Positions 22,554 through 34,618 are shown, numbered from the stretch's first letter. The stretch is DNA of 40,205 nucleotides from Chara braunii (GCA_003427395.1 BFEA01000096.1:775921-816125); one strand, 5' to 3'. A program made the numbers and translations. Notes: generated by a model from the sequence alone, not told the origin.

Positions 22554-25500
22554 CAGAGCAAAATGTAAGACCGGACACTAAGAACGTGTGTCTTTCACCC
22601 CACTCCACTCGCCATCACACCCCCTACAACCCCAACCCCTTCCCCTCCCCCCTCCCCCCTCTAAATTCCCGCTGCCGTAAGAGGAAGGCGCGAAAATGCA
22701 ACGGGACGATCTGGCAGACCTCGAAATGGAAGTGCGCCGACATATGAACTTGCCAGAGATTCGAATCCTTCGATTGCGTTGATTTGTACGTGCGAAAGGG
22801 CGGGACCCCATTTGTCCATTTCCACGCCAGCAACTGGTGAGTTAGAGCGCGTCAGTGGCGGGACCAAACTGAGGAAGGACACATCCTTCCAAAAATTGTG
22901 AATGCACCACTGCAAGGTTGTGGTCTGCTATGATCCTTGTTTCATCACCCGCTACCCCTGCCAGGCCTGGGGAATAGCGGGCCTGCGGCGCCGAGCCGAC
23001 AACCATTGATGCGGAAGTTCGGATTCCGACGAACTTTGGTCAAGTGAAGTAGGGTGGACAAGACAGGTGGGTGCTGTTTAGAGGGGTCGAGGACGACCAA
23101 TGGCATTTTCTTATCCTGTGGGAGTCGCCAGCGACGGATGTCAGACCTTTTCGTGAAGCGACGTCCCCACGGAACATAGGCCAACCATTGGTCACGAGGC
23201 CCATAGGGTTGAAGCGGAAACTTTACATGGAACTCAGAAACATGGTTGGCAATGACAGACCCATATTGCTATCGACGACTTGGGTCTTTCGAGGCAACGG
23301 ATTCTGCAGAACATTTCTCTCAAAGTCCTTCGGGATCCGAACTTACGAAATCAGGGTCACCTGCAATGGAGGCTAACTGTGTGTCCGGAAAGGGAGCAGT
23401 CATGACACCAGCAGACGGTAGAGAGAGGATAGAGCACGACGATACAGTTGGCCCTATCGAGGGCAGGTTGCTGCCCGCAAACCGTCCGAATTCGAACTCA
23501 CATGAAACCTGTGTTGCATGACAAATTTCTTTTTGGAGTCATTTGTTCACCATGCGCCTGCCGAGCCTTTTGCGAAAGCGCAAGTGTGTCGGGATCCGAA
23601 CTTCATGTTCACGACTTCAACCGTCACAACTGAACACATGTGTCTCCCGAGCAGAAAGGAGTCACCACTTGTGGAATGGACAACCATGTATTATTTGCAA
23701 TTTTGCTAGTCTGTCGGCATCCGAACTTCATGTGTTCACGTGTGATCTCGGCACGTGCGACTTCTCAGCCGAAACGATTAAAACAAAACGTCAGTGCGAC
23801 ACGTATGCCTTCTTGATGGGAAGGCACACGTGTCACACTGACGATCACACGCTTGACCGCGGCGGATGTGCGAAGGAGGAAGCTATGTTTGTGCTCGACG
23901 CGCAACGGGGTTCTCTTCCGTCAATGAGGAGTGTGTTGCGGTCCACGTGGAAGACCACGGCGGACCATGTGGCTGACGAGAACTTCGTTCCGCATCTACG
24001 ACGGAACGATTGGACAAGGAACAGAGCTGCCCCCACCTCGCAAACAACTGTATGTTGTCATGATTGCGAGACCAAGAAGAGGCGTCGTCACAAAAAAATG
24101 CGCCGATGGTTGACACCCACAAAGCACTGATCTTTGTCGTCAGCCTGGCGGGCCACCTTGGTGTTCTTCCGTGGTCGCGGCTGATGGCAGCGCAATCATG
24201 TCACCACGGAACGCTGATCTCGCAGGGAACCTGCCGCCACACAGCACACACTCGTCGACATGTATCTGCCGTCGCGGCGATGCTGCCACACCATTTACAG
24301 GTCCCCACGTGGCGGACGGGAAAAACCACGAGTAGTGTGCGTGACGCGCGCGCGACCTGAGCCATCGCTGTGAAACGAATGCTCTTCTTCGAAGAACAAA
24401 GCTGCTCGCGACGAGAGGCCAGCACTGCCTGTTGATTGCGAAACCCACGGTGGCATGGACACATGCACATATTTCTTTTGTGCACATGCTCGGCGATCAT
24501 GCCACCGACGGATTACCCGTCGGCATGCTGGATAGTGTCGGCTCAGGAGCCCCGCTCGTCGCACAAACAACTCGTCGTCTTCTTCATCATCCACGTGGGG
24601 ACCCGCGAACGGTGCGACATTATGGCCAAGATGACATATGATGAATGTGTGCGACGTGGCGACCACGAAGGCAACGCTCTCAATCACGCACGGTTCCCTG
24701 CGCGATCAGCGTTCCGGAGCAATAATGCGTTTGATGAAGAACAAAAATGAATGTTATGCAGAAGAGCGAATAGGAGGGATACAAAAGAAATGGTGCTAGT
24801 GGCGAGAAAAATGAGACATTGGAGGATGGGGAGCGACGCATGAAATGTTGATTGGCTACGAGCCGCAGCATTGCGACACTGTCACATAGCGTAAGAGGTC
24901 TCGCTTGAAATGTGGCAGATGCTCGAGGGACTTGGATGCCATGGTCTCCTCGAGCGCAACACTGACATACCTACGAGATCGACCTCCGAGGACGATGACA
25001 ATGGTGCAGTGCAGCTTGTGGCGGACGACGACGATAGCACAGCGTAGCGGAGCTGCCGTCCAGCGCGACATAATGCAGGAATGGTGGGGTGAACTGGGGG
25101 GGCCGTTCGAACGGAAGCGTTCCCCCGTCAGCCTCCCGGTCGGTCGCAAGTGAGATGTCCGTCCCGCAGGTCTTGTGCCTTGGCGAGAAATGACCTTGCA
25201 ATGTGCAAATCAGATGACTCGGCCAGGGCTGGCCTTCATTTTCGTTTCCTGTCGGGTGAAATTGTCATCATCTCCCTCATCGAACCCCCCCCCCGCCCCC
25301 CCCACCCAGGCCCAACCTCCACCCCACCCAGGCCACAATCGTTTGGAAGCGCCCGGTGCTGCCCGCCAGCCAATGTCATAAACGATCCTCAAACGGCTCG
25401 TGTCATATGCAGGTCGTCGATCGAGGAAATCCAACGGTTCCTGGACACCCATATTTTTTCGTTCTGTTTAGATGTCTCAAAAACGGCCCACATACGAGTC

Positions 25501-25630
25501 ATGTCGTGACTAGGCCCTACGCGACATGCCGTATGCAGCCCCCCTCTCCCCCCCCCTTGCCCGCGCCCAAGGCCCGCTACTGCGATTTCGAAAAAGGTCT
25601 TTCGTTTCGCGCGGGAATCCCTCTGTGTGC
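22554..25630. other. Non-coding region with dispersed GAAGTTCGGAT motifs
   Basis: No gene is supported; open frames overlap on all strands without domains. Copies of ATCCGAACTTC or its complement occur near 23013, 23335, 23591 and 23719. Segments around 23.9-24.7 kb share degenerate phrases (CCACGTGG, GAACAA), suggesting old repeats. C-rich tracts lie at about 25280-25330 and 25545-25560. Confidence 0.45.
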
Positions 25631-25635
25631 GTGCC

Positions 25636-25642
25636 TATAAAA
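25636..25642 (+). promoter_or_regulatory. Candidate TATA box
   Basis: TATAAAA is flanked by C-rich DNA, with a pyrimidine/CA start-like site (CTCATTTCGC) about 30 bp downstream. It could drive a transcript whose first ATG is at 26417. There is no protein evidence for the downstream gene. Confidence 0.33.
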
Positions 25643-25810
25643 CGGAGCCCCCCCCCCCTCAGTGCTCATTTCGCATTATTGATTTTCGTTGGGGAGATGC
25701 TGCCGGACCGACCACCTGCACTCTCTCTCTCGTCAACACCGTCGTCCGGAAACCTCGGTGATTGACGCCATCGCAAACTTCAGCATTGCGCCACCTCACC
25801 CGACGAGCGT

Positions 25811-26188
25811 GCAACTCGCGCGTGTCCTTCACTGTCCTTCGCTATCCTCACCGCCGCATGCAATCTTGAGCACGTGCAATACATAGATCCTTGCACAACA
25901 GACTNNNNNNNNNNNNNNNNNNNNNNNNNNNNNNNNNNNNNNNNNNNNNNNNNNNNNNNNNNNNNNNNNNNNNNNNNNNNNNNNNNNNNNNNNNNNNNNN
26001 NNNNNNNNNNNNNNNNNNNNNNNNNNNNNNNNNNNNNNNNNNNNNNNNNNNNNNNNNNNNNNNNNNNNNNNNNNTCTGCGTCGGCTTTAGCAATGCAACT
26101 CGCGCGTGTCCTTCACTGTCCTTCGCTATCCTCACCGCCGCATGCAATCTTGAGCACGTGCAATACATACCTCCTTGCACAACAGACT
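25811..26188 (+). repeat. 94-bp duplication flanking an assembly gap
   Basis: 25811-25904 and 26095-26188 match at 92 of 94 positions and bracket the N run. TCTGCGTCGGCTTTAGC also recurs at 26075 and 26241. This is either a true tandem array collapsed at the gap or a gap-filling artefact. Confidence 0.92.
25905..26074. other. Assembly gap (170 N)
   Basis: A run of 170 undetermined bases. Any reading frame across it is meaningless. Confidence 0.99.
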
Positions 26189-26416
26189 TCGCACGCACTC
26201 TCGTCGCATAGCACCTTTCGCATTGGCTTTCGCGAGGTGATCTGCGTCGGCTTTAGCGCCAATCAGCGACTTGCTGTCAAGCTTGCTTCAAATGCACGCC
26301 ACTCGTTTAACGCAAGTCATCCAACGACACACCACGACAGTTGCTCTGCTTCCATAGCTAGTTCCGCTGCTGTAGTTTGGTTGCACACCATCCATTCTCC
26401 GGAGGACATCTTCATC

Positions 26417-26664
26417 ATGGTGAGTGCCGAGAAAAAAAGGCACTGGTGGAACGCGACGGTCGCGGTTGCGTGTGCGTATGTATGATTGTGCACGTGCGGT
26501 TCAATGTATGCATTTGTTCGACCCATGTTGGGCGTGCGTGTTCACAGAATGGTGTTTGTGCGAGGCAACTGGTGTTTTCGCATGTGTTGCTTTGCTTGCT
26601 TCATTTGCGTTCACTTATGCACGCGTGTGAGTTTACTTAAATGTGCCAGCGCGTGTGTGTGCAG
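26417..26664 (+). other. Candidate ATG-only first exon and GT-AG intron
   Basis: ATG 26417-26419 is followed directly by a strong donor GTGAGT (26420-26425). A GT-rich stretch ends in GTGTGTGTGCAG at 26664, giving a 245-bp intron. The joined frame stops after 14 codons (TGA), so a different acceptor, more introns or a non-coding transcript would be needed. Weak. Confidence 0.25.
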
Positions 26665-27670
26665 AAGTTGATGGGGTTGATTGGACGAGCAATCAACAAA
26701 TCCTTCTGATGGACGGGGTTGATTGGACGAGAGATCAACATATGCTCCAATCAATCATTCCAGCAATCAACAGATCGTTCATTGTCTGTCTAATGCTGGA
26801 TGGCATTGATTGGACGAGCCAGAACGAGCGGAAGATCCGATCGAGTGGCCGGATCCAGATTTCGAGAAATCGTTCGTGACTGCCCCGATGTTGTGTCCAT
26901 GCATGTGTTTGCATGTCACGATCAACAGACCGCTCGTCAAATCCACGGATCGAGCAGTCACAAAACCGCCCAGATCAAACCATGAAGTGTGCGCGCATGT
27001 CTGTGTGTGTCTGTGTGTGTATGTCTATGTGTGTGAGAGCTTCCGCATGTCAGTATCGTGCAAGCGAATGTGCGCTCAGTCGCGAAGCCTAATAAATTTG
27101 AACAGGCGATCATGAAAAGCAATCGATCGACCAACCGTCGTACCGTCCGAGTAATCCATCATCGTATCGATGAACTAAACGTCCCCAACATTTTACTTCC
27201 ACAACCAGTTGTACCAGGTTCTCAAACAAGTCATCAGGCCAGACGTACGTGTGTCTTTGTGTGTGTGTACCTCGTCATTGTCGTGCTCGACGATCCGCCT
27301 GCGAAAAGAACATGCGATCGATGAAGACATCATCGCTTGTCCAATCAGACACTCCACTGAGCAGCAGATCGTGACCGATCTCTTGTTTGGAGGACTGTTT
27401 GAGAGCAACAGATGCGTGTTCTACTGTTTTAGCGCTCAAACGTTGTTGTTGTTTGTCGGGATCCCAATCTCGTTTATCGAAACAGCATTGTCGGATCCAA
27501 TCGCAAGCGCAAAAGCTCGCATTCACTGCAAACTATGCGTGAATGCACAATTTCCGCTGGCATCCGAACTTCACATATTCACCCACATGTGGAGGGAAAA
27601 GTACGGATGCTGGAAGAATCGCCCGTTATACCGGTGGGACGTCAGCAGTTGTACTTCCTCAGCAGTATCT
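26665..27670. other. Non-coding region with TTGATTGGACGAG repeats
   Basis: TTGATTGGACGAG occurs at 26677, 26719 and 26806, with related inverted phrases (CTCGTC, TGTCCAATCA) further on. GT-rich, intron-like tracts lie at about 26990-27035 and 27245-27270. No gene can be supported. Confidence 0.45.
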
Positions 27671-29060
27671 GAAGTTCGGATGCCGGCGAACTTCGTCTTT
27701 TCCCACAATCCTTGCTGCAACCAAGGCCATCCAGTTCCAGCACGGGACAAGTGGACGAATGAAGTTCGTCGGCGAACATCCTGTTTCGACGGGGGGGGGG
27801 GAACAGAAGAAGTCCGCCCTCATCCGAACTTCATTGATTTGCCTTTTCCGCCTCCATACACCGAACACCGCCCTCAGGCGACGTGCAGTCCTCGTGTGTT
27901 CACACTTTGCACATTGTAGTGCGCCGATATCCAAACTTCTAATTTCTGCCACCAACTGCCTAAGTCGAAGTTCGGATTCCGGCGGACTTGGCGGTTTTCA
28001 TGGTATTCCGTGAGTAGTTGTCCTTTCTCGCTAGTATTCGAAGTTCGGATGCTGACGAACTTCGTATCTCCACACAACCCATGTTGCGACCAAGGTCATC
28101 CTGGTCCAAATCGGGATGGGAGGACAAAAGAAGTTTGTAGGCATCCGAACTTCAATTATTTGCCTTTTCAACATCAAAACAACGTGCCCCCCTCAGGTGC
28201 CGTGCAGTCCTCCTGTGTGCGCACTTCACACTTTATAGTGTGCCGGCATCCGCACTTCATATATTCTCCATCCGAGGCCCGGGTCGAAGTTTGGATTCCG
28301 AAAGACTTGATGGTTTTCATGGTAGTCCGCGAGCAGTTGTCATTTCTCGACAGCATTTGATGTTCGGATGCCAACGAACTTCTTATCTCCACACAACCCA
28401 TGCTGCGACCAGGATTTTCCTGGCCCTGAACGGGAGGGGAGGACGAAAAAAGTTCGCTGGCATCCGGACTTCAATGATTTTCCTTTTCAGCAACAAAACA
28501 ACGAACGTCGCCCTCAGGTGCCGTGCAGTCCTCCTGTGTGCACACTTTGCACATTGTGGTGCGATGGCATCTGATCTTCATATGTTCGCCACCCGAGGCC
28601 CATGTCGAAGTTCGGATATCGGCGGACTTGGTGGTTTTCATTGTAGCCCATGAGCAGTTGTCGTTTCTCACCAGTGTTCGAAGTTCAATGCTTCGCCTTT
28701 TCTGCATCCAAACAAGGAACACCGCCCTCAGGTGTCGAGCAGTCCACCTGTGTGCGGCAAGTAGTACGCCGACGAACTTTGTGTTTCCGTCGGGCTGGAT
28801 GGTTTCTATGGTAACACGTTGATAGTTATCCTTTCTCAGCAATATTTTGAAGATCGGATGCCAGCGAACTTCGTGTTTCCACAACAACCCATGCTGCAAC
28901 CAGGGTTTTCGAGGTCCAACATTGGGGGGAGGACAAAAGAAGTTCGCCGGCATCCGAACTTCAATGATTTGCCTTTTGTGCATCCAAACAACGAAGACCG
29001 CCCTCATGTGCAGCGCAGTCCGCGGTTCGCCCACAAGAGAAGTTCGACGGCATTCGAACT
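27671..29060 (+). repeat. Tandem array of ~320-bp units with palindromic motif
   Basis: Units begin with GAAGTTCGGATGCC-type sequence at 27671, 28040, 28359, 28680 and 28849 (spacings 369, 319, 321 and 169). Each has a shared order: motif, ACAACCCATGCTGCGACC, a second inverted motif ATCCGAACTTCAAT, GCCTTTT, GCCCTCAGGTG, and a third motif. The fourth unit has an internal deletion of about 150 bp, and the last is partial. Long open frames inside are by-products of the repeat. Confidence 0.87.
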
Positions 29061-29262
29061 TCACGTTTTGACGGTGGTGTTGAATAATAATTCCCCCCCA
29101 GCACCTTCAAGAAGTGTCAAACGGTCGGTGGTTGCGTTAGTGGATTGGCAAACACACTCTTAAGGGACCTCGGTGTGAGTTCTGGATTCGTTCGGCGCAG
29201 AGATTCATGTTGCCTGAACATACCGTGGGCTCAATTGCCACAAGGTGCCGGTCCCGGTTGGT

Positions 29263-29814
29263 GGCCCTTCTTGTTGGATCTTGATCTGTTTCGAGCAGAG
29301 TTTCACACTCCACAAACAGAATTCCCCTCTGGTTCCCGTAGGTTATCAGTTGTTCGGGCAGTCTTTCGGGATGCTCAATCGTAAATGGGGCGAGTTTGGT
29401 GGCCCTTCTTGTTGGATCCGGATCTGTTTTGCGCAGAGTTTCGCACTCCACAAACAGAATTCCACTCCAGTTCCCGCAGGTTATCGGTTGTTCGGGCAGT
29501 CTTTCGAGATGCTCAATCGCAAATGGGACGAGTTTGGTGGCCCTTCTTGTTGGATCCGGATCTGTTTTAAGCAGAGTTTTGCACTGCACAAACAGAATTC
29601 CCTTGCGGTTCCCGCAATTTATCGGTTGTTCGAGCAGTCTTTCAGGATGCTCAATCGCAACTGGGGCGAGTTTGGTGACCCTTCTTGTTGGATCCAGATG
29701 TATTTTGAGCAGAGTTTCACACTCGTCAAACAGAATTCCCCTCTGGTTCCCGCAGGTTATCGGTTGTTCGGGCAGTCTTTTGGGATGCTCAATCGCAACT
29801 GGGGCGAGTTTGGT
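29263..29814. repeat. Minisatellite, four 138-bp units
   Basis: Exact 138-bp spacing: units start at 29263, 29401, 29539 and 29677, with the next phase mark at 29815. Because 138 is a multiple of 3, frames stay open through the array on both strands: 292 codons on minus (29137-30015) and 198 and 208 codons in two plus frames. The repeated peptides (for example minus-strand TKLAP, PERLPEQP, CGNQRGILF) match no domain I know. Coding status is unresolved. Confidence 0.95.
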
Positions 29815-30502
29815 GGGCCTTGTACTGGGGTCTGGGGGTGAGAGAGGCGGAGTCTGGCAGTCACACGCCGTTATCCGCCTACGATATTGCCCGACGAATT
29901 CATCAAGTTCGCCGGCATCCGAACTTCGGATGAAGGTTGAAGACGGATGCGAACAAGTGGGGATACCGGCGGACTCGGTGTGCCTTCTTGTCGGGTACTG
30001 GGGTATAAACCGCAAAGTCTAGCAGTCTACAAGCGCGAACAAGATGTGAAGAACTGCCGTCGATTTCGTCAAGTTCGCCCGTGTCCGGATTTCGCACAAG
30101 CGTGAACAGGATGTGAAGAAGTGCGGATGCCGGCGAACTTGTCGACTCTTCGTGCAGTCTATTGTCATGTTTGTGTGCTGTTGGTACGAGTTTGATGTGC
30201 CTTTGTGTTGGGTCAGGGCGTGTGAACTGCTGAGTCCAGCAGTCGACAAACAGTCTCACTCTCTTTATCATCGCATGTCGTTATCAATCTGCGCTGATGG
30301 CTGGCGAATTCGTCTAGTTCATCGGTATCCGAACTCCATACAGATGCCTCTTTTCTATGTTGCTCTGGGTGCCAATACCTTTGATGTGCTTTGGTGGTGC
30401 GTCACATGTGGGTTTACGGAAACCGGAGCTCTCTACTGGGGTGGGTTATTTATGTCTTCCGTGTGTTGGGTTGTTTTGGTCTCTTGGACCGATGCAGACA
30501 CA
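29815..30502. other. Non-coding region with decayed motif copies
   Basis: Motif copies lie near 29919 (ATCCGAACTTC) and 30124 (GCGGATGCCGGCGAACTT). Two related phrases with GAACA-GATGTGAAGAA occur near 30036 and 30104. No gene is supported. Confidence 0.45.
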
Positions 30503-31003
30503 ATGTCGACATCAAGGGGCGAGGAGCAGCCGACCGAAACCTCGGGCAGGGAATCACGAACATCCAAATCGTGGTCCTATCATGTGCATACGAAATGGTC
30601 TGCTGATTGGTGCTACGCGGATAAGTCCGAGCCGACAAAGCCTCCATGCGGTCCAGTTATATTCCTTGAGGACAAAAAAAGAAGTAGAGTGCTTGGGGCG
30701 GTTGTCGGATGGCATGCTGCGAAAAAGGAAAACACACAGCATCATAAGCTGCACGCTGTTTACAACGCGAAGGGCGACATTGTTGCCAATTCCAAAGGGG
30801 CTGTTTTGTCTTTCGACCTGTTCCAGGGGTTTGGTGCGGGGGCTGTGAAAACCACGTTCTACAAAGACCTCGCAGGGGGAGGTGTTGTTTCTGCACCAGA
30901 GTTTTTTGACTTGGTAGCAGAACAACGTCAACGTGGAGGAACCCTGCCACGTTCGAGGCGACCAAGAGTTGTCACAGCCTCTTCAGCTGTGCACCGGGTT
31001 TGA
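30503..31003 (+). CDS. Unrecognised ORF upstream of the ParB-like fragment
   Basis: ATG 30503 opens 166 codons to TGA 31003. After a Ser/Thr/Glu-rich start, the middle (KPPCGPVIFLEDKK, VLGAVVGWHAAKK, LHAVYNAKGDIV) reads like a folded domain, and the end is basic. I recognise no family. It is followed within 20 bp by a Met-initiated frame at 31020 on the same strand, so it may be the 5' part of the same gene or element. Confidence 0.35.
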   Translation: MSTSRGEEQPTETSGRESRTSKSWSYHVHTKWSADWCYADKSEPTKPPCGPVIFLEDKKRSRVLGAVVGWHAAKKENTQHHKLHAVYNAKGDIVANSKGAVLSFDLFQGFGAGAVKTTFYKDLAGGGVVSAPEFFDLVAEQRQRGGTLPRSRRPRVVTASSAVHRV

Positions 31004-31019
31004 ATCCAACAGTGATCCA

Positions 31020-33120
31020 ATGGAAGGGGGAGATTTGGGTTCCGGTTCTTCTTTCCAGCTCCACCGAGGCGAGGCCCCTGGTCGATTCGACGACATCGAT
31101 GATGAAGAACAGGAGCAGACGCGGATTTCGTCGCTTAGGCGGGGTGACCGATCTATCCTGAGTACTCCTGGGTGGAAGGACACACCCCGGTTCATTACTG
31201 TCCAGAGACGTCAGCCGGGGGGGGTGACGAGGGTGAAAAGCAGCCAGCTCATAAGAGAAGGGGAGGTCCTCTGGGAGAGGGTGAGTGCTCTGCGAAAATA
31301 CATGAGGCAAGGATCCCCCGGATGGCGGGGGGAAAAAAGAAGGTAGTTGAGGGGGGAGAGGGCACATCGGGTCGGAAACGCCAGACGTCGGCGCAGAAAC
31401 AGTCTGGGTCGGTTGTTGTCGAGCAGAAGGGTCCAATCGACATCGACGCCACGTACTTCCTGGAATGGAACGAGGGCGTGCGAATGAAGCGGGAATTCTT
31501 CATTAGCCCGTTGCAGGTCGTCGACATCGGTGAGTGGGAACAGTCATACAATCGGCGGTCCCTGGATTCCGTGCACACGCAGCTCATCATTGACGCGATG
31601 AAGCTAGTCTTCTCAAATGTTGAGAAGATGTACGAGTTAGCTACCCTTAAGTTGGCGCCGCTAGGGTTGGAGAAACCTATAACGGGCGTACGGGCGAGTC
31701 GTCTGAGGCCAGATGACTGGAAGGACGAGCTGGCAGGAGAGTACTATTATTACACTATTTTCGGGCAGCACAACGCGACGGCAGCCAAAGCGCTGCTAGG
31801 AGCCGAAGTCGCATTGCAATATAACTTCGAGAGGCGGCCTGCTCGTATGGTTTACTTCTCGGACGAGGACTTCGAAGGTTATTTTCTGGTCAGCGAGGAG
31901 GACAACAAGAAGGACTTGAAGACGCCTCCAAGACAGCTCAAACTAGCAATGAGGGACATTCGATGGTTGTAGAAGGAAAGGGTTTCCCAAAAGCTGTCAA
32001 TGGGAACCCCAACGGGAAACAGGCTTAGGTGCAGAAATGGTGTGAGTTATATGCAATGGCACTTCAAAAGACGCCTTACAAGCACTTGTGGATCATCGCT
32101 GATGAGACGGGCAAGCTAGCTATTAAGAGATAGAACGCTGCCCTTCATTCTTATTTTCCGCTGGTGATGGCCGGGAAAAGCGCGTGGGAACTGGGAATGG
32201 AACTCTTCGACAAATGGGAGACGATAAGACTTCTGGCACCCAAGGGAGCAAAATAGATCACAAAGAAAAAGAAAGTGAAGGACGTCAGGCTCAGCGTGAG
32301 ACATATCGAAAACGAGAAGTTGGGGCGAAAGGAGGTCGTCTACAACGTCCCCGTCGGCGCGCCCCAAAAGAAAGGCAAGACGGAGAAAGAGTATGGTGAT
32401 TGGTTCGTTCAAGTAACCGAGTTGGATCCACACTGTTGGAAGACTATGGAAGCCCTCACCAACAACGAGAAGTGTCGGTTGCTCAAGAAGGTTCCCAACT
32501 GCGAGGTCGTGTGGGTGCAAACAAGCTCCGCTTCATTGGCGAAGCAAGGAAAGTTGGGAGTGCAGGAGGCAGTGCACTTGCTGAAGTGCGATCGCATCTT
32601 GGTGCGATTATGAAACTATTACCAGTTCAAGCATGGGAACTTACGAGATACCGACTGGACACGTACATACCCCTTCTTGAAGAAAAGGGAGGCGATCTTG
32701 GTGAAGTTCAAAAAGCAGGGAATGGATGCCGCGTTGTGGGACGGGAGCAGGAAGCTCGTTGACGACGCCTCACTGTTCAAGGATCGCCCGCCGTACATGG
32801 GGTGCGAGGACGACAAGACGATTGCGGCGACGGAAAAACTCGCCCTCAACAAGAAGTTGTCCGCCGACTTGAAGAACAAGGTCCTCTCCGTGTTGACCGG
32901 CAATATGGCAAAGAGTATGGAGATCGCACTTGGCGAAGGTGTGGTGCACATTCTTTGGAAAGACTCGGGGGACGTGACATCGATTGCCCCGCTCGGCGTT
33001 GACCCTCTCGAGGCGCAGATGAGGGTTACGGAGTTGGAGAAAGTGGTTGGAACAACCAAATGCCACACGTGCGTTCTCGATCTGTGCAAGTCGGTGGACT
33101 TCAACCACCGGCGAGACTGA
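31020..33120 (+). pseudogene. ParB-like domain protein, broken
   Basis: Three frames follow each other: an acidic N-terminal piece from ATG 31020 (MEGGDLGSGSS), then a second frame to 31972, then a third from about 31969 to 33120. The central part has PLQVVDIGEWEQSYNRRSL and, near 31757-31801, FGQHNATAAKALLG. This order resembles the ParB/sulfiredoxin-like fold, where a G-x-HR-x-x-A-A segment binds nucleotide; here it reads GQHNATAA. The assignment is by pattern only. The third frame is interrupted by TAG 32026, TAG 32131, TAG 32254 and TGA 32611. It is Lys-rich and ends with CHTCVLDLC. A Chara-type repeated gene family is possible. Confidence 0.45.
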
Positions 33121-33302
33121 CACCTCGGGCTGCCGCCCCGACTCCGTTGCATCCCGGGAGTTCGATTCCGCTCCATCATCCTTCTCACAAGGATGATACC
33201 ATTCACTTCGAAGGGTTAGACCACACTCGATCGACTGAGGCGGACTGGGGCCACGACATGATTTGACATCCGGGAACTATTCAGCCGGCAATCCAGAAGG
33301 GC

Positions 33303-34618
33303 GAGTGGATCATGGCCCTCATCAACAACCAAGGATTGTGGGAGCCATACCCGCGCCAGTCCAAGGCCGAGTACCTGGAACTCACGAGGAGTTCGGTGGT
33401 CGATAAAGTGACGTTCGAGAAACCTTCAGCCTGCCGACCCAGCCATCGGTTCCACTGCTGAACGTTTGTTTCAAGAACTTCAAGACAAGCAGTGGTTGGA
33501 ACTCTTGGACGAATTTGACGGCCTTGACACGAGCCCTTCCGGGGGGTGTCGGAGGAAACGTTCAGAGGACAATAGAGAGGACCACCGCTTCGGGTGAGGT
33601 TTCGTCTCACCATGAGGCCACGTCAACGGAAGGCGGTGGCGGGGATAGGGGGGAGAATGTTGCTGAACAGCCGACTGCCAGGTCCGGTAAGGAACTTGCG
33701 TCGAAATCCGCCAGAATCTGAACTACATCGACTGAGGCACCGGGCGTGAGTGAAAAGCCCGCTGACCTCGATGAGCCGAAGTCCACCCGGATCCGGACTT
33801 CTTCAGAAAGGGCTCCACATGCAAGGATTATCTTGCCGACAGGAGGGGCTACGCACGTGGGGGCAGAAGAGCCGGCCGCGGGATTCGACATGGTTTTGGG
33901 AGAAATTTGTGAATGGCATGGGAGGGACGGAGGGGAAGAAGGGGGAGAAGGGGAAGAAGGGGAGGAAGGAGAGGAAGGGGGAGAAAAGGAGTTGGTTCTA
34001 TTGAGTGAAGGAGAAGAGGGTGAACAAGGGGATTTCGATATTGAAGACGAGGAACGGCTGGGCAATGAGGAGGATGCCGACTGTGAGGAGTTGTCTGACT
34101 CGTTCGGGCAGCTTTAAGCGGGTCATCCGGGGCCTGATGTCGACGACGATGTGACAATAATGGAGATGGAGACGCAGGTGATCAGTGACCTGTCAGCAGA
34201 CCCTGAAGATTACGAGGTTCCACCGCTGATGGTTGTAGTCGATCTCCAACACCGTTGCGATGAGGTTTCCGCTGCTGTGAGCCCGACTCAACGAAGTCAA
34301 CAATTGAGCGTCGTTGAAGTTATCGATCAGATACGTGGCGACGAGCAGGTGACCGCGCAACGGTCTGCAGCGCCTGTCCCGGACGACCGCCACAACATCA
34401 CACCTTCTGTACCCTCTGCCACCGTTTTCTCACCACCCACCTCTCCGATATTGACCGCCACCTTAGCCAGCAGCTGGGAGCGCGATCTCAGGGGCCGACA
34501 ACATGTCACGTCCCCGAAAAAATCTAGGGTCGGCACTCAAGCTCTCGACGTGCTGGGCTTGCCCGCGCCAGCGTCTCCAACGAAGGAGCGAAGGGATAAA
34601 GCGGTTGGTAAGCAGTGA
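33303..34618 (+). pseudogene. Acidic Glu/Gly-rich coding remnant
   Basis: A short frame (WIMALINNQGLWEPYPRQSK) from 33303 is followed by one frame from 33515 to 34618, interrupted only by TGA 33719 and TAA 34115. It contains a long Gly-Glu-rich repeat near 33926-33985, an acidic stretch and Pro/Ser/Thr-rich low complexity. It is in the same orientation as, and just after, the ParB-like remnant, and may be its disordered C-terminal part. No function can be assigned. Confidence 0.38.

Noticed and set aside
22745-22765. GATTCGAATCC-like B-box as a tRNA gene
   Set aside because: No A-box or cloverleaf arms could be assembled around it.
25874-26485. 203-codon frame running through the N gap
   Set aside because: About a quarter of it is undetermined sequence, and the flanks are a duplication.
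27209-28653. Long open frames of 137-236 codons in the 320-bp array as genes
   Set aside because: They recur with each repeat unit and change frame with unit length; they are best explained as repeat by-products.
32099-32120. CTGATGAGACGGG as a hammerhead core
   Set aside because: No GAAA partner or stems I and III; it lies inside the ParB-like coding remnant.
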